The translations under genes were made by a program, and so were the position numbers. From positions 62,001 through 126,000 of the forward strand of contig NZ_JOFZ01000001.1 of the NCBI RefSeq assembly GCF_000721265.1: a stretch of DNA of 64,000 nt, read 5' to 3'. Each line of letters opens with the position of its first letter. Position 1 is the first letter of the stretch. Of this stretch, positions 40,700 to 52,168 are shown one piece after another. The DNA comes from Streptomyces sp. NRRL F-5126. GTDB lineage: Bacteria; Actinomycetota; Actinomycetes; Streptomycetales; Streptomycetaceae. Below the pieces are notes generated by a model. It made no database searches. It had not been told where the DNA came from and was given only the letters and a program-made list of their open reading frames with translations.

Positions 40700-43219
40700 A
40701 TGTTCCGTACGTCGCTCCGCAACGTTCTCGCCCATAAAGCCCGCCTCCTCATGACCGTCCTCGCCGTCCTGCTCGGCGTCGCGTTCGTGTCCGGCACGCT
40801 CGTCTTCACCGACACGCTCGGCAAGGCCTACGCCGACCAGTCGGCCAAGGACTACAAGGGCGTGGCCGTCGCCGTGTCCACCGAGGACCAGCACCGGCTC
40901 ACCGCGCACGACCTCGACACGATCCGGGACGCCCCCGGTGTCGCCACCGTCACCGGCCGGGTGAGCGGCTTCGCCGGGGTCGCGGGACCCGACGGCAAGC
41001 TCATCGGGACGGGATGGTCCAACAAGGGCGCCAACTTCGCGCCCGATTCCCACGGGCGCGACCCCTCCTACGCCTTCCGCCACGGCAACGGCCCCCGCGA
41101 CGCCCGGCACATCGCGCTCGACGCGCGCTCCGCCGCCGCGGGCGGGTACCACGTGGGCGACCGCGTCCGCGTCGCGACCGACGGGCCCGTGCGCACATAC
41201 ACGCTCTCCGGCGTCTTCACCACGCACGACGGCGCCGTCCAGGCGGGCGGCAGCCTCGTCCTGTTCGACACGGCCCAGGCGCAGCACCTCTACCTGCCCG
41301 GCGGTCGCGCGGGCCGGTTCATGGACGCCACCGTCACCGCGTCGCCCGGCGCGTCCGACACCGCCGTGCTCGCCGCCGTCAAGCGGCTCCTGCCGCACGG
41401 CGCCACCGCCGACACCGGCTCCGCGCTCGCCGGCCAGGACGCGAGGACGGCGGCCCAGAGCCTGTCCAGCCTGAACAAGATCCTGCTCGCGTTCGCCGGC
41501 ATCGCCCTGTTCGTCGGCGTCTTCCTGATCTCGAACACGTTCACGATGCTGGTCGCCCAGCGCTCCAGGGAGCTGGCGCTGCTGCGCGCCATCGGCGCGT
41601 CGCGGCGGCAGGTGCGCAGGTCCGTCATCGTCGAGGCGGCGCTCGTCGGGCTCGCCGCCTCCGTCGCCGGTTTCGTGCTGGGCCTCGGGCTGGCCGTCGG
41701 GCTGCGCTCCGTGATGGGCTCGTTCGGTGCGCGGGTGCCCGCCGGCCCCCTCGTCGTCGGGGGTGACGCGGTGGCCGCCGCGCTCGGCGTGGGCGTCCTC
41801 GTGACGCTCCTCGCCGCCTGGCTGCCGTCGCGCCGGGCCGCGAAGATCCCGCCGGTCGCGGCCATGAGCAGCGCGCACGCGCCCGCCGGTACGCGCTCCC
41901 TGGTCGTGCGCAACTGCATCGGCGCGGCGCTGGCCGCCGTCGGCGCCGCGGGCATCGCGGGCGGCGCGTCCGTCGGCGGGGACAGCGGCCGCATGCTGAT
42001 CGCGGGCGGCGCCTTCCTGCTGCTCATCGGCGTCATCGTGCTGATCCCGCTGCTGTCGCGGCCCGCCGTGGCCCTGGTGCGGCCGCTGCTGCGCGCGGTG
42101 TTCGGCACGCCGGGCAACCTGGCGAGCCGCAACGCCGTGCGCAACCCCCGCAGGACCGGCGCCACGGCCTCCGCGCTCGCCATCGGACTCACCCTCGTCA
42201 CGGGCCTCACCGTGCTCGGCGTGACGCTCGGCAGCGCCGTCGACCGGATGACGACGGACAGCGTGCGCGGCGACTACATGGTCTCCATGGCCTCGGGCTC
42301 CACGCTCGCCCCGTCCGTCGCGTCCGAACTCGCCAAGGTGCCCGGCGTCACCGCCGTCTCCCCGCAGCAGGCGGTCGATCTGCGGGTCGGCGGCCACTAC
42401 CACTCGGCGTCCGCCGTCACGCCCGGCGCCGTCGAGCGCGTCCTCACGATGGACACCGTCGACGGCTCGCTGCGCACCCTCGCCAAGGGGGAGGTCGCGG
42501 TCGCGCGGAAGACCGCCGCGTCCAACGGCTGGCACGTCGGCGACCGGCTGCGGGTCACCTACGACGACGACCGCAAGGGGACGCTCACGATCGGCGCCAC
42601 GTACGAGGACAACCAGTTCCTCTCGCCGCTCGTCGTGTCCACCGCGGTCGTCGCCCCGCACGAGAAGGAGCCGTACATCCCGCAGGTGTGGGTCAAGACG
42701 GCGGGCGGCGCGAGCGCGGCGCACGAGAAGGCGCTGGTGCACGCGCTCGGCGACAGCCCCGCGTTCACGTTCCAGGACCGGCAGGACATCAGGCAGAGCT
42801 ACGGCGGCTTCGTGAACACCGCGCTCGCCCTGCTGTACGCGCTGCTCGCGATGGCCCTGATCATCGCGGTGCTCGGGGTCGTCAACACCCTCGCGATGTC
42901 CGTATTCGAACGGCGGCGTGAGATCGGCATGCTGCGGGCGATCGGCCTCGACCGCGCCAGGGTCAAGCGGATGATCCGCGTCGAGGCCGTCGTGATCTCG
43001 ATGTTCGGCGCGGTGCTCGGCGTCGTGCTCGGCACGTTCCTCGCCTGGGCGATCGGCCGGACCATCAGGGGCGAGCTGCCGGGGTACGAGCTGGTACTGC
43101 CGTGGGGGCGGATCGCGCTGTTCCTGGTGCTCTCGGCGCTCGTCGGAGTGCTGGCGTCGCTGTGGCCGGCGCGCAGCGCGGCCAGGCTCGACGTGCTCGG
43201 CGCGGTGAAGACGGAGTAG
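40700..43219 (+). CDS. ABC transporter permease, FtsX/MacB type
   Basis: This 839-residue permease has an N-terminal membrane segment (LLMTVLAVLLGVAFVSGTLV), a large extracytoplasmic domain, and two FtsX-like membrane blocks: LISNTFTMLVAQRSRELALL about 275-400 and VVNTLAMSVFERRREIGMLR about 720-835. It forms a pair with the upstream ATPase, which is broken, so it may be idle or use another ATPase. The ATG has only a weak GGAC upstream. Two-FtsX permeases of this kind export lipids, peptides or antibiotics. Confidence 0.9.
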   Translation: MFRTSLRNVLAHKARLLMTVLAVLLGVAFVSGTLVFTDTLGKAYADQSAKDYKGVAVAVSTEDQHRLTAHDLDTIRDAPGVATVTGRVSGFAGVAGPDGKLIGTGWSNKGANFAPDSHGRDPSYAFRHGNGPRDARHIALDARSAAAGGYHVGDRVRVATDGPVRTYTLSGVFTTHDGAVQAGGSLVLFDTAQAQHLYLPGGRAGRFMDATVTASPGASDTAVLAAVKRLLPHGATADTGSALAGQDARTAAQSLSSLNKILLAFAGIALFVGVFLISNTFTMLVAQRSRELALLRAIGASRRQVRRSVIVEAALVGLAASVAGFVLGLGLAVGLRSVMGSFGARVPAGPLVVGGDAVAAALGVGVLVTLLAAWLPSRRAAKIPPVAAMSSAHAPAGTRSLVVRNCIGAALAAVGAAGIAGGASVGGDSGRMLIAGGAFLLLIGVIVLIPLLSRPAVALVRPLLRAVFGTPGNLASRNAVRNPRRTGATASALAIGLTLVTGLTVLGVTLGSAVDRMTTDSVRGDYMVSMASGSTLAPSVASELAKVPGVTAVSPQQAVDLRVGGHYHSASAVTPGAVERVLTMDTVDGSLRTLAKGEVAVARKTAASNGWHVGDRLRVTYDDDRKGTLTIGATYEDNQFLSPLVVSTAVVAPHEKEPYIPQVWVKTAGGASAAHEKALVHALGDSPAFTFQDRQDIRQSYGGFVNTALALLYALLAMALIIAVLGVVNTLAMSVFERRREIGMLRAIGLDRARVKRMIRVEAVVISMFGAVLGVVLGTFLAWAIGRTIRGELPGYELVLPWGRIALFLVLSALVGVLASLWPARSAARLDVLGAVKTE

Positions 43220-43301
43220 CCCCGGCGGGAGGCCGGGGCTACTCCGCCGAGGCCGCGTGCGACGCGCCGACCCGGCGAAGGCCCCGCCCACGGTGACGGA
43301 A

Positions 43302-43355
43302 GCGGGGCCGGAGACCGTAGTCTCCGGCCCCGCCGCCGTACACGGCGGCGGGGCC
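43302..43355. terminator. two overlapping palindromes between permease and cfa genes
   Basis: Stem 1 pairs 43302-43315 with 43320-43333 (14 bp, loop CGTA). Stem 2 pairs 43326-43339 with 43342-43355 (14 bp, loop AC). The arms share GGCCCCGC, so only one can form at a time. They lie between two convergent stop codons and probably serve as a bidirectional terminator. Confidence 0.7.
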
Positions 43356-43441
43356 AGGCCGCAAGTGGCCAGTGGCCACGCTCATACGGCCCACGAGGCC
43401 GGCGGACGGCGCGCGGACGGGCGCATCGCCCGCCGCGCGCG

Positions 43442-44740
43442 TCAGCGCCAGTCGAGCTCGCGCAGCGCCGTCACCGGCCGGCCGCCCTCGGGGGGCTTGA
43501 CCGCGAGGATCTGGTTCACGCCGATCTTGTTGTGCTCGAAGGAGAGCGCTGACGCGGCCATGTAGAGCCGCCACACCCGTGCGCGGCCCGGCGAGGTGGC
43601 GCGCACCGCGTCACGCCAGTGCGCTTCGAGGTTCGCCACCCAGCGCCGCAGCGTCAGCGCGTAGTGCTCGCGCAGCGCCTGCACGTCACGCGCCTCGAAA
43701 CCCGCCTCCTCCAGCGTGGCGAGCGTCTTGCCGACCGGGGCGAGCTCCCCGTCGGGGAAGACGTAGGAGTCGATGAAGGCGTCGATCTCGTACGCCTCGT
43801 CGTTGACCAGCGGGCGCCGCCCGATCTGGTGGTTGAGCAGCCGCCCGCCGGGCTTGAGCAGGGCGTAGAGGTCGTCCGCGTACTCGCGGTAGCGCACCAT
43901 GCCGACGTGCTCCGCCATGCCGATGGACGAGATCGCGTCGTACGGGCCGTCCTTGACGTCCCGGTAGTCCTGGACGCGGATGTCGATCCGGTCGGTGAGC
44001 CCCTCCTCCGCGATGCGCTTGCGCGCGTACACCGCCTGCTCGCGCGAGAGCGTGACCCCGGTGACGCGTGCGCCGTACTCGCGCGCCGCGTGCAGCGCCA
44101 TGCTGCCCCAGCCGCAGCCGACGTCGAGGAGCCGCTCGCCCTCCTTCAGTTCGAGCTTGCGGCAGACGAGGTCGAGCTTGGCGCGCTGGGCGTCCTCCAG
44201 GGTGAAGTCGGGGGCGTCGTCCCAGTAGGCGCACGAGTAGACCATCGAGGGGCCGAGCACCATCTCGTAGAAGTCGTTGCCGACGTCGTAGTGGTGGCTG
44301 ATGGCCTGCTTGTCGCGGCGCTTGGTGTGGCGGCTGCCCTGCCGGCCGCGGATCTCCTCGGCGGGCGGCGGGGGCGGCGGCCACGCGCCGGCGAGCCGAA
44401 CGAGCGACTTCGCCGCCGAGCGCAGCCTCGGGTCGAGCGCCGGGTGCTTCGCGGCGGCCTCGGCCTCCTCGCCGCGGTCCCAGATGAACCGCGCGAGCCG
44501 GTCGAGCACCGTGTAGAGGTCGCCCTCGACGTCGATCTCGCCGGCGACCCACGCCCGTACGAGTCCCAGCTCGCCCGGCTTCCACAGGAAGCGGCGCAGG
44601 GCCCGCCGGTGGCGGATCACCAGGGTCGGGCCGTCAGCGGGTCCTGACGTGCTGCCGTCCCAGGCACGGATGCGCACCGGGGGCGGCGCCCCGATCAGCT
44701 CCTCTGTCAGAGCGGACAGCCGCGACGCGGCGTCGGCCAT
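43442..44740 (-). CDS. cfa: cyclopropane-fatty-acyl-phospholipid synthase
   Basis: This 432-residue SAM-dependent enzyme methylenates unsaturated fatty acyl chains in membrane lipids. Motif I is LLDVGCGWGSMALHAA. Family blocks KQAISHHYDVGNDFYEMVLG, YSCAYWDD and GMAEHVGMVRY (carbonate-site region) are present. I used the ATG at 44740 (MADAASRLSAL); the longer frame adds an implausible leader. It is monocistronic. Confidence 0.93.
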   Translation of the reverse strand: MADAASRLSALTEELIGAPPPVRIRAWDGSTSGPADGPTLVIRHRRALRRFLWKPGELGLVRAWVAGEIDVEGDLYTVLDRLARFIWDRGEEAEAAAKHPALDPRLRSAAKSLVRLAGAWPPPPPPAEEIRGRQGSRHTKRRDKQAISHHYDVGNDFYEMVLGPSMVYSCAYWDDAPDFTLEDAQRAKLDLVCRKLELKEGERLLDVGCGWGSMALHAAREYGARVTGVTLSREQAVYARKRIAEEGLTDRIDIRVQDYRDVKDGPYDAISSIGMAEHVGMVRYREYADDLYALLKPGGRLLNHQIGRRPLVNDEAYEIDAFIDSYVFPDGELAPVGKTLATLEEAGFEARDVQALREHYALTLRRWVANLEAHWRDAVRATSPGRARVWRLYMAASALSFEHNKIGVNQILAVKPPEGGRPVTALRELDWR

Positions 44741-45166
44741 GGCGCACACCTCCGTGTTCGTATCCCAGTCTTTCCCACACCACGTAAACACCGTCGACGT
44801 GCCACTGCGATACCAGCGGAACGCAATGGGACGGCAAAATACCTGGCACCACCACGTACCTTGCCGTGCGGGGTCCGTCCCACCTGCGGCGGGGGTGCGC
44901 GGGCCGGGCGGGGCGCCCCGCTCCATGTCGGCCGCACGCGCGGCGCCCTGTTGGCCCGTCAGGGCGACGCGCGCGGCGCGGGCGCCGGGGCGTACGCGGC
45001 GCGCGCCCCTGCTCGACCTGCCCGGGCGCCCGGCACGCGGACATGGAGAAGGCCGCCCGCACCACGGATGGCGGGCGGCCTTCTCGGTCTTGGGGTTGTT
45101 CCAGCGCGTCCTTGAGCTGGGCTGTGGCGACCTCGCGCCCCGGGCCTTCGTTACGCCCGGACGGGG
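44741..45166. other. 426-bp gap between cfa and ndh
   Basis: No coding frame is convincing. The side near cfa is less GC-rich and should carry the cfa promoter on the minus strand. The ndh side holds the terminator hairpin at 45046-45085. Confidence 0.6.
45046..45085 (-). terminator. 15-bp perfect hairpin downstream of ndh
   Basis: GAGAAGGCCGCCCGC (45046-45060) pairs exactly with GCGGGCGGCCTTCTC (45071-45085) around a 10-base loop, about 80 bp past the NDH-2 stop. Confidence 0.75.
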
Positions 45167-46558
45167 TCAGCTGGCCTTGGCCTTCTCCGGCTCCGCGGGG
45201 GCGGCCACGGCGGCGGGCTTCGGGGCCGGCTTGGCGGCCTCGTAGAACTCCTCGCGCGGCGTCTCCATGGCACCCAGGGACACGACCTCGCGCTTGAGGA
45301 ACATGCCAAGGGTCCAGTCGGCGATGACCCGGATCTTGCGGTTGAACGTCGGCATGGCCATGCCGTGGTAGCCACGGTGCATGTACCAGGCGAGGCGGCC
45401 GCGCAGCTTGATCTTCGTCTTGCCGAAGACGATCATCGCGACGCCCTTGTGCAGGCCGAGGCCGGCCACCGCGCCCTTGTTGGCGTGGCTGTACTCCTTC
45501 TGCGGGAAGCCCCGCATGCCGGAGATCACGTTGTCGCCGAGGACCTTGGCCTGGCGCAGCGCGTGCTGGGCGTTCGGCGGGCACCAGGCGTTCTCGTTGC
45601 CGGCGCGGCGGCCGACCATGTCCGGCACCTGGGCGTTGTCGCCCGCGGCCCAGATGTAGTCGGTGCCCTGCACCTGGAGCGTCGCGGAGGAGTCCACGTG
45701 GCCGCGGGGGCCGAGCGGGAGGCCGTAGCGGGAGAGCACCGGGTTGGGCTTGACGCCCGCGGTCCACACGATGGTGCTGGCGTCGACCTCGAGGCCGTTG
45801 TTGAGTACGACGTGCCCGTCGACGCAGGAGTCCATGCCGGTCTTGAGGTAGACCTCGACACCGCGCGACTCGAGGTGCTCCTTGCCCCAGGTGCCCAGCT
45901 TCGGGCCGACCTCGGGGAGGATCTTGTCGGCGACGTCGACGAGGACGAAACGCATGTCCTCGCGCTTGACGTTGGTGTAGTACTTGGCCGCGTCGCGCGC
46001 CATGTCCTCCACCTCGCCGACGGTCTCGGCGCCGGCGAAGCCGCCGCCGACGAAGACGAAGGTGAGCGCCTTGCGGCGGATCTCCTCGTCGTTCGTGGAG
46101 TCGGCCTTGTCGAGCTGCTCAAGCACGTGGTTGCGCAGGCCGATGGCCTCTTCGACGCCCTTCATGCCGATGCCCTGCTCGGCGAGGCCGGGGATCGGGA
46201 AGGTGCGCGACACGGCGCCGAGCGCGATCACCAGGTAGTCGAAGGGCAGCTCGTACGCCTCGCCGACGAGCGGCGCGACGGTGGCGACCTTGCGGTCCTG
46301 GTCGATGGTCGTGACGCGGCCTGTGAGTACCTCAGCCTTGGGCAGCACGCGCCGCAGCGGGACGACGACGTGCCGAGGCGAGATGTTCCCGGCCGCGGCT
46401 TCGGGAAGGAAGGGCTGGTACGTCATGTACGAGCGCGGGTCCACGACCGTGACGGTCGCCTCCCCGTAGCGCATCTTCTTGAGAATGCGACGAGCTGCGT
46501 ACAAGCCAACGTACCCACCGCCTACAACGAGGATCCTGGGACGCTCCGTGGTGCTCAT
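45167..46558 (-). CDS. ndh: type II NADH dehydrogenase (NDH-2)
   Basis: The 463-residue flavoprotein passes electrons from NADH to menaquinone without pumping protons. The FAD motif ILVVGGGYVGLYAARRI is at the N-terminus. The NAD motif FVFVGGGFAGAETVGE follows at about 170, and the second FAD contact is DYIWAAGDNAQVPD. A C-terminal membrane-associating region and a Lys/Ala/Pro-rich tail complete it. It is monocistronic. A Rex-type operator about 310 bp upstream suggests control by the NADH/NAD ratio. Confidence 0.94.
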   Translation of the reverse strand: MSTTERPRILVVGGGYVGLYAARRILKKMRYGEATVTVVDPRSYMTYQPFLPEAAAGNISPRHVVVPLRRVLPKAEVLTGRVTTIDQDRKVATVAPLVGEAYELPFDYLVIALGAVSRTFPIPGLAEQGIGMKGVEEAIGLRNHVLEQLDKADSTNDEEIRRKALTFVFVGGGFAGAETVGEVEDMARDAAKYYTNVKREDMRFVLVDVADKILPEVGPKLGTWGKEHLESRGVEVYLKTGMDSCVDGHVVLNNGLEVDASTIVWTAGVKPNPVLSRYGLPLGPRGHVDSSATLQVQGTDYIWAAGDNAQVPDMVGRRAGNENAWCPPNAQHALRQAKVLGDNVISGMRGFPQKEYSHANKGAVAGLGLHKGVAMIVFGKTKIKLRGRLAWYMHRGYHGMAMPTFNRKIRVIADWTLGMFLKREVVSLGAMETPREEFYEAAKPAPKPAAVAAPAEPEKAKAS

Positions 46559-46955
46559 GGCATCGAGTATCCACCCGCCCCGAGGGGGGTACTCGTGAGC
46601 CCCTTCACAAGAACTTACCCACTATGTGTTACTCTGCGCGGCACCTCACCTGAGACGGGTGGGGCCCGGCATGCGTACCGGACGGTACGCGGGGCGGTTC
46701 CACCGGCGCTGAGCTGCCGGTCCGCGCTCGCGGACGGCGGGCGGCGGCACGCCGCGGCTCTACGCCTCCCCGTACAATAACCGCTCGTTCGCGCAAGGCA
46801 TCGCTCGGGGGAGATCCTTTCCACCCCGTCGGCCCACCTGCCGGGCGCGTCGGCCCGGATTTCCTTGTGAAGAACTTCACGAACTTTCCGGACCGGGCCG
46901 CACCCGGACGTTCCCGGCACAGGGCACGGGCCGCACGGTGGGCCCTTTTCGGCTG
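46559..46955. other. 397-bp gap upstream of ndh
   Basis: No convincing gene is present. It holds the ndh promoter side (TTCACAAG near 46604 is a second half-site-like element) and the Rex-type palindrome at 46865-46882. Confidence 0.6.
46865..46882. promoter_or_regulatory. Rex operator (ROP)-like palindrome
   Basis: TTGTGAAGAACTTCACGA differs at one position from the Rex consensus TTGTGAA-N4-TTCACAA. Rex is the NADH-sensing repressor of respiratory genes in Streptomyces, and the next gene downstream on the minus strand is ndh. Confidence 0.7.
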
Positions 46956-47888
46956 TCAGCGGGCCGCGCTGTGCGCGATGCCGTCCAGGATGTCGTGCTC
47001 GCTGACCACGACCTCCGCCGCCTCCGTCCGCTCCATGATCGTCTGGAGGATCAGCGCCCCCACGCCGATCACGTCCACCCGCCCCGGGTGGATGACCGCG
47101 TGGGCCGCCCGCTCCTCGTGGGTCGAGGTCAGGAGCATGGACGTGATCTCCTTGACGCGCTCGAACGCCACCCGCGAGCGGTGGACCGCCGCCGAGTCGT
47201 ACTCCGCGAGGCCGAGCGCGATCGCGCCCACCGTCGTCACAGAGCCCGCGAGGCCGACGAGTGCCGACGTCCGCCGCAGCGGTACCGTCTGCTCCGCCTC
47301 GTCGAGAGCCCGCTCGATGTCCCGTCGCACGGCGGCGATCTGAGCCCGCGTCGGCGGATCGGTCAACTCGCCGTCGTGCAGCAGGTGGCGCTCCGTCAGG
47401 CGGACGCAGCCGATGTCCACGGACCGCGCCGCCTTCACCCGCTCGTCGCCGAGCACGAACTCGGTGGAGCCGCCGCCGATGTCGACCACCAGGGCCGTCT
47501 CGTGCGTCGCGAGCTCCCGCGTCGCGCCGGTGAAGGAGAGCGCCGCCTCCTCGTCGCCGGTGATCACCTCGGGGCGCACCCCGAGGATGTCCACGACCCC
47601 GCGCACGAAGTCGTCGCGGTTGGAGGCGTCGCGCGAGGCCGAGGTGGCCACGAACCGCGTCGCCGCCACGTCGTGACGGGCGATCACCTCCGCGTACTCG
47701 CGGCACGCCTCGAACGTGCGCTCCAGCGCCTCGGGGGCGAGCCGGCCCGTGCGGTCCACGCCCTGGCCGAGCCGGACGATCCTCATCCGGCGGTCCAGGT
47801 CGCGCAGCGTGCCTGTCGCCGTGTCGACGTCCGCCACCAGCAGCCTGATCGAGTTGGTGCCGCAGTCGATCGCCGCCACCCTGGTCAT
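46956..47888 (-). CDS. ppx: Ppx/GppA family exopolyphosphatase
   Basis: This 310-residue ASKHA-fold enzyme hydrolyses polyphosphate or pppGpp. The phosphate motifs are VAAIDCGTNSIRLLVADV at the N-terminus and ALVVDIGGGSTEFVLGD at about 140. It has only the catalytic domain (the short Ppx form common in actinobacteria). The start overlaps the DUF501 stop (ATGA), fixing the ATG at 47888. It forms part of the eno-divIC-DUF501-ppx run. Confidence 0.94.
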   Translation of the reverse strand: MTRVAAIDCGTNSIRLLVADVDTATGTLRDLDRRMRIVRLGQGVDRTGRLAPEALERTFEACREYAEVIARHDVAATRFVATSASRDASNRDDFVRGVVDILGVRPEVITGDEEAALSFTGATRELATHETALVVDIGGGSTEFVLGDERVKAARSVDIGCVRLTERHLLHDGELTDPPTRAQIAAVRRDIERALDEAEQTVPLRRTSALVGLAGSVTTVGAIALGLAEYDSAAVHRSRVAFERVKEITSMLLTSTHEERAAHAVIHPGRVDVIGVGALILQTIMERTEAAEVVVSEHDILDGIAHSAAR

Positions 47889-48445
47889 GCGCCCGCCCCC
47901 GTTCCCGTCGTCTTGTCCGTGCCCTGTTCCGCCACCCGCACGCACGGGCCCTTGAGCCACCACTGCGGCAGCATCGCGATCGCCTCGTCCCCCAGCGGGT
48001 TGACGCCAGGGCCTGCCGCCAGCGAATGAGCGACCAGCACGTGCAGGCACTTCACCCGGTCCGGCATGCCGCCGGCGCTCGGGAACCCGGCGAGGACCTC
48101 GATCGCGTCGCGCCGCGCCAGGTAGTCCTCGTGGGCGGCCCGGTAGGCGGCGGCGAGTTCGGGGTCGGTCGCGAGGCGCTCGGTCATCTCCCTCATCACG
48201 CCGTTCGCCTCCAGCGTGCCGATCGCCGAGGCCGCGCGCGGGCAGGTCAGGTAGTACGTGGTGGGGAACGGCGTGCCGTCGGGCAGGCGCGGCGCGGTCT
48301 CGACCACATCCGGCAGGCCGCAGGGGCAGCGGTGCGCGATGGCGCGCAGGCCGCGCGCCGGCCGGCCGAGTTGGGCGGCGAAGGCCGCGGTGTCTTCCGC
48401 CGTCGGCGGCTCGGTGCGTTCTGTCTGCGGAGGAGGGGTGTCCAT
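47885..48445 (-). CDS. DUF501 protein
   Basis: The 186-residue protein has the DUF501 core: AHRCPCGLPDVVET, PFPTTYYLTCPRAASAIGTL and GMPDRVKCLHVLVAHSLAAG, with a CxC and later Cys/His that could bind metal. Function is unknown, but the family is regularly found between divIC and ppx. It is coupled to ppx by an ATGA overlap. Confidence 0.92.
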   Translation of the reverse strand: MDTPPPQTERTEPPTAEDTAAFAAQLGRPARGLRAIAHRCPCGLPDVVETAPRLPDGTPFPTTYYLTCPRAASAIGTLEANGVMREMTERLATDPELAAAYRAAHEDYLARRDAIEVLAGFPSAGGMPDRVKCLHVLVAHSLAAGPGVNPLGDEAIAMLPQWWLKGPCVRVAEQGTDKTTGTGAGA

Positions 48446-48512
48446 GACTGCCTGGTGTGCTGCCTTGCTGCTCGTAGCTGTTCGTCGTAGGGGCGGCGGC
48501 CGTCGCCGCCGG

Positions 48513-49016
48513 TCAGTGCTTCGCCGTCCCGGCGCGCGCGGCGGCCGCGTCCGCGTGGTCCACGTCGTCCCACATGTTCGCGTACCAGGGCCTGTTCGCG
48601 AGACCGACCGCCTGCTGCTCGTGCTGGACGGCCGTCGGGGCGTTCATCGTGAACCCCTTCTCCCCCGGCATGACGTAGTGCAGGCGCTCGCGCGCGAGCC
48701 GCTCGATGTACGCGTCCGTCTGCAGCCTGGCCTTCTCGTCGCGCAACTTCTCGACCTGCTTCTCGGCGTCATGCGCCGTCCTGCGCTGATCGGCGATGTC
48801 GCCGCGCTGCGAGACGTACTGGCGCATCGGGTAGGCGAGCGCGACGACCAGCGTGCACACCACGAGCGCGAGGAACGCCGCCCGTCCCGTCATCCGAGAG
48901 CGGTGCGCCTGCCTGCGGCTTTGCGAGCGGTAGACGCGGGCGGCCGTCTGCTCGCCGAGCACGCGCAGCCGTGTCGCCGTGGAGAAGCGGTCGTCCCGGT
49001 TCCCGGTCCGTGCCAT
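48513..49016 (-). CDS. divIC: septum formation initiator, DivIC/FtsB type
   Basis: This is a 167-residue bitopic protein: a basic cytoplasmic tail, one membrane segment (AAFLALVVCTLVVALAYPMR), and an extracytoplasmic coiled coil (about 70-110, with VEKLRDEKARLQTDAYIERL). DivIC helps assemble the sporulation and vegetative septum with FtsL and FtsQ. The ATG at 49016 has GGGGAG 7 bases upstream; an in-frame GTG six bases earlier is too close to that site. It lies between eno and DUF501. Confidence 0.92.
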   Translation of the reverse strand: MARTGNRDDRFSTATRLRVLGEQTAARVYRSQSRRQAHRSRMTGRAAFLALVVCTLVVALAYPMRQYVSQRGDIADQRRTAHDAEKQVEKLRDEKARLQTDAYIERLARERLHYVMPGEKGFTMNAPTAVQHEQQAVGLANRPWYANMWDDVDHADAAAARAGTAKH

Positions 49017-49110
49017 CGCCACACTCCCCTGTCACCTGCGTACGTACGTGCGCGTCCCCGGACACGGTACGGGACCGCGGCCGGGGACGGCGTGACACGG
49101 ACCGGGGTCA

Positions 49111-49156
49111 GAGGCTGTTGTCTTACTGATCCCACATCGGGTAAGACAACAGCCTC
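49111..49156 (-). terminator. 16-bp hairpin directly after eno
   Basis: GAGGCTGTTGTCTTAC (49111-49126) pairs exactly with GTAAGACAACAGCCTC (49141-49156), with a 14-base loop. The outer arm touches the eno stop codon (49157-49159). The stem is unusually AT-rich for this genome. Confidence 0.8.
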
Positions 49157-51888
<2,732 letters not shown>

Positions 51889-52168
51889 TCGTCAGGGCCC
51901 GCGGTGCGAGCGGTGACGACCGTAAACATATGACTGTCGGATCTTCAAAGAAGGACATCTCGACGAAAACGCCCAAAGCGTTCACCCACATGGGTCCATA
52001 TCCCCAGGTGGCAGCCGAAACAGGCCCTTTGGGTGGGCCATTTCGACCAAACAACCCGAAGAGACGCTTGTCTCACTTTCACAGAATCGGACATAGGGTG
52101 CCGAACTGACAGCGCACGGGGGCCACTTCGTGGCCGCCCGCGCGCTGTCCCCGAAGTCGCCTACGGCG
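51889..52168. other. AT-richer region between the two rpf genes
   Basis: No gene is seen. Around 51920-52060 the base composition is clearly more AT-rich than the window, consistent with the promoter for the riboswitch-rpf transcript on the minus strand. The remainder lies just past the stop of the second rpf gene and contains a weak GGCCAC-TTC-GTGGCC stem (near 52120). Confidence 0.5.
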
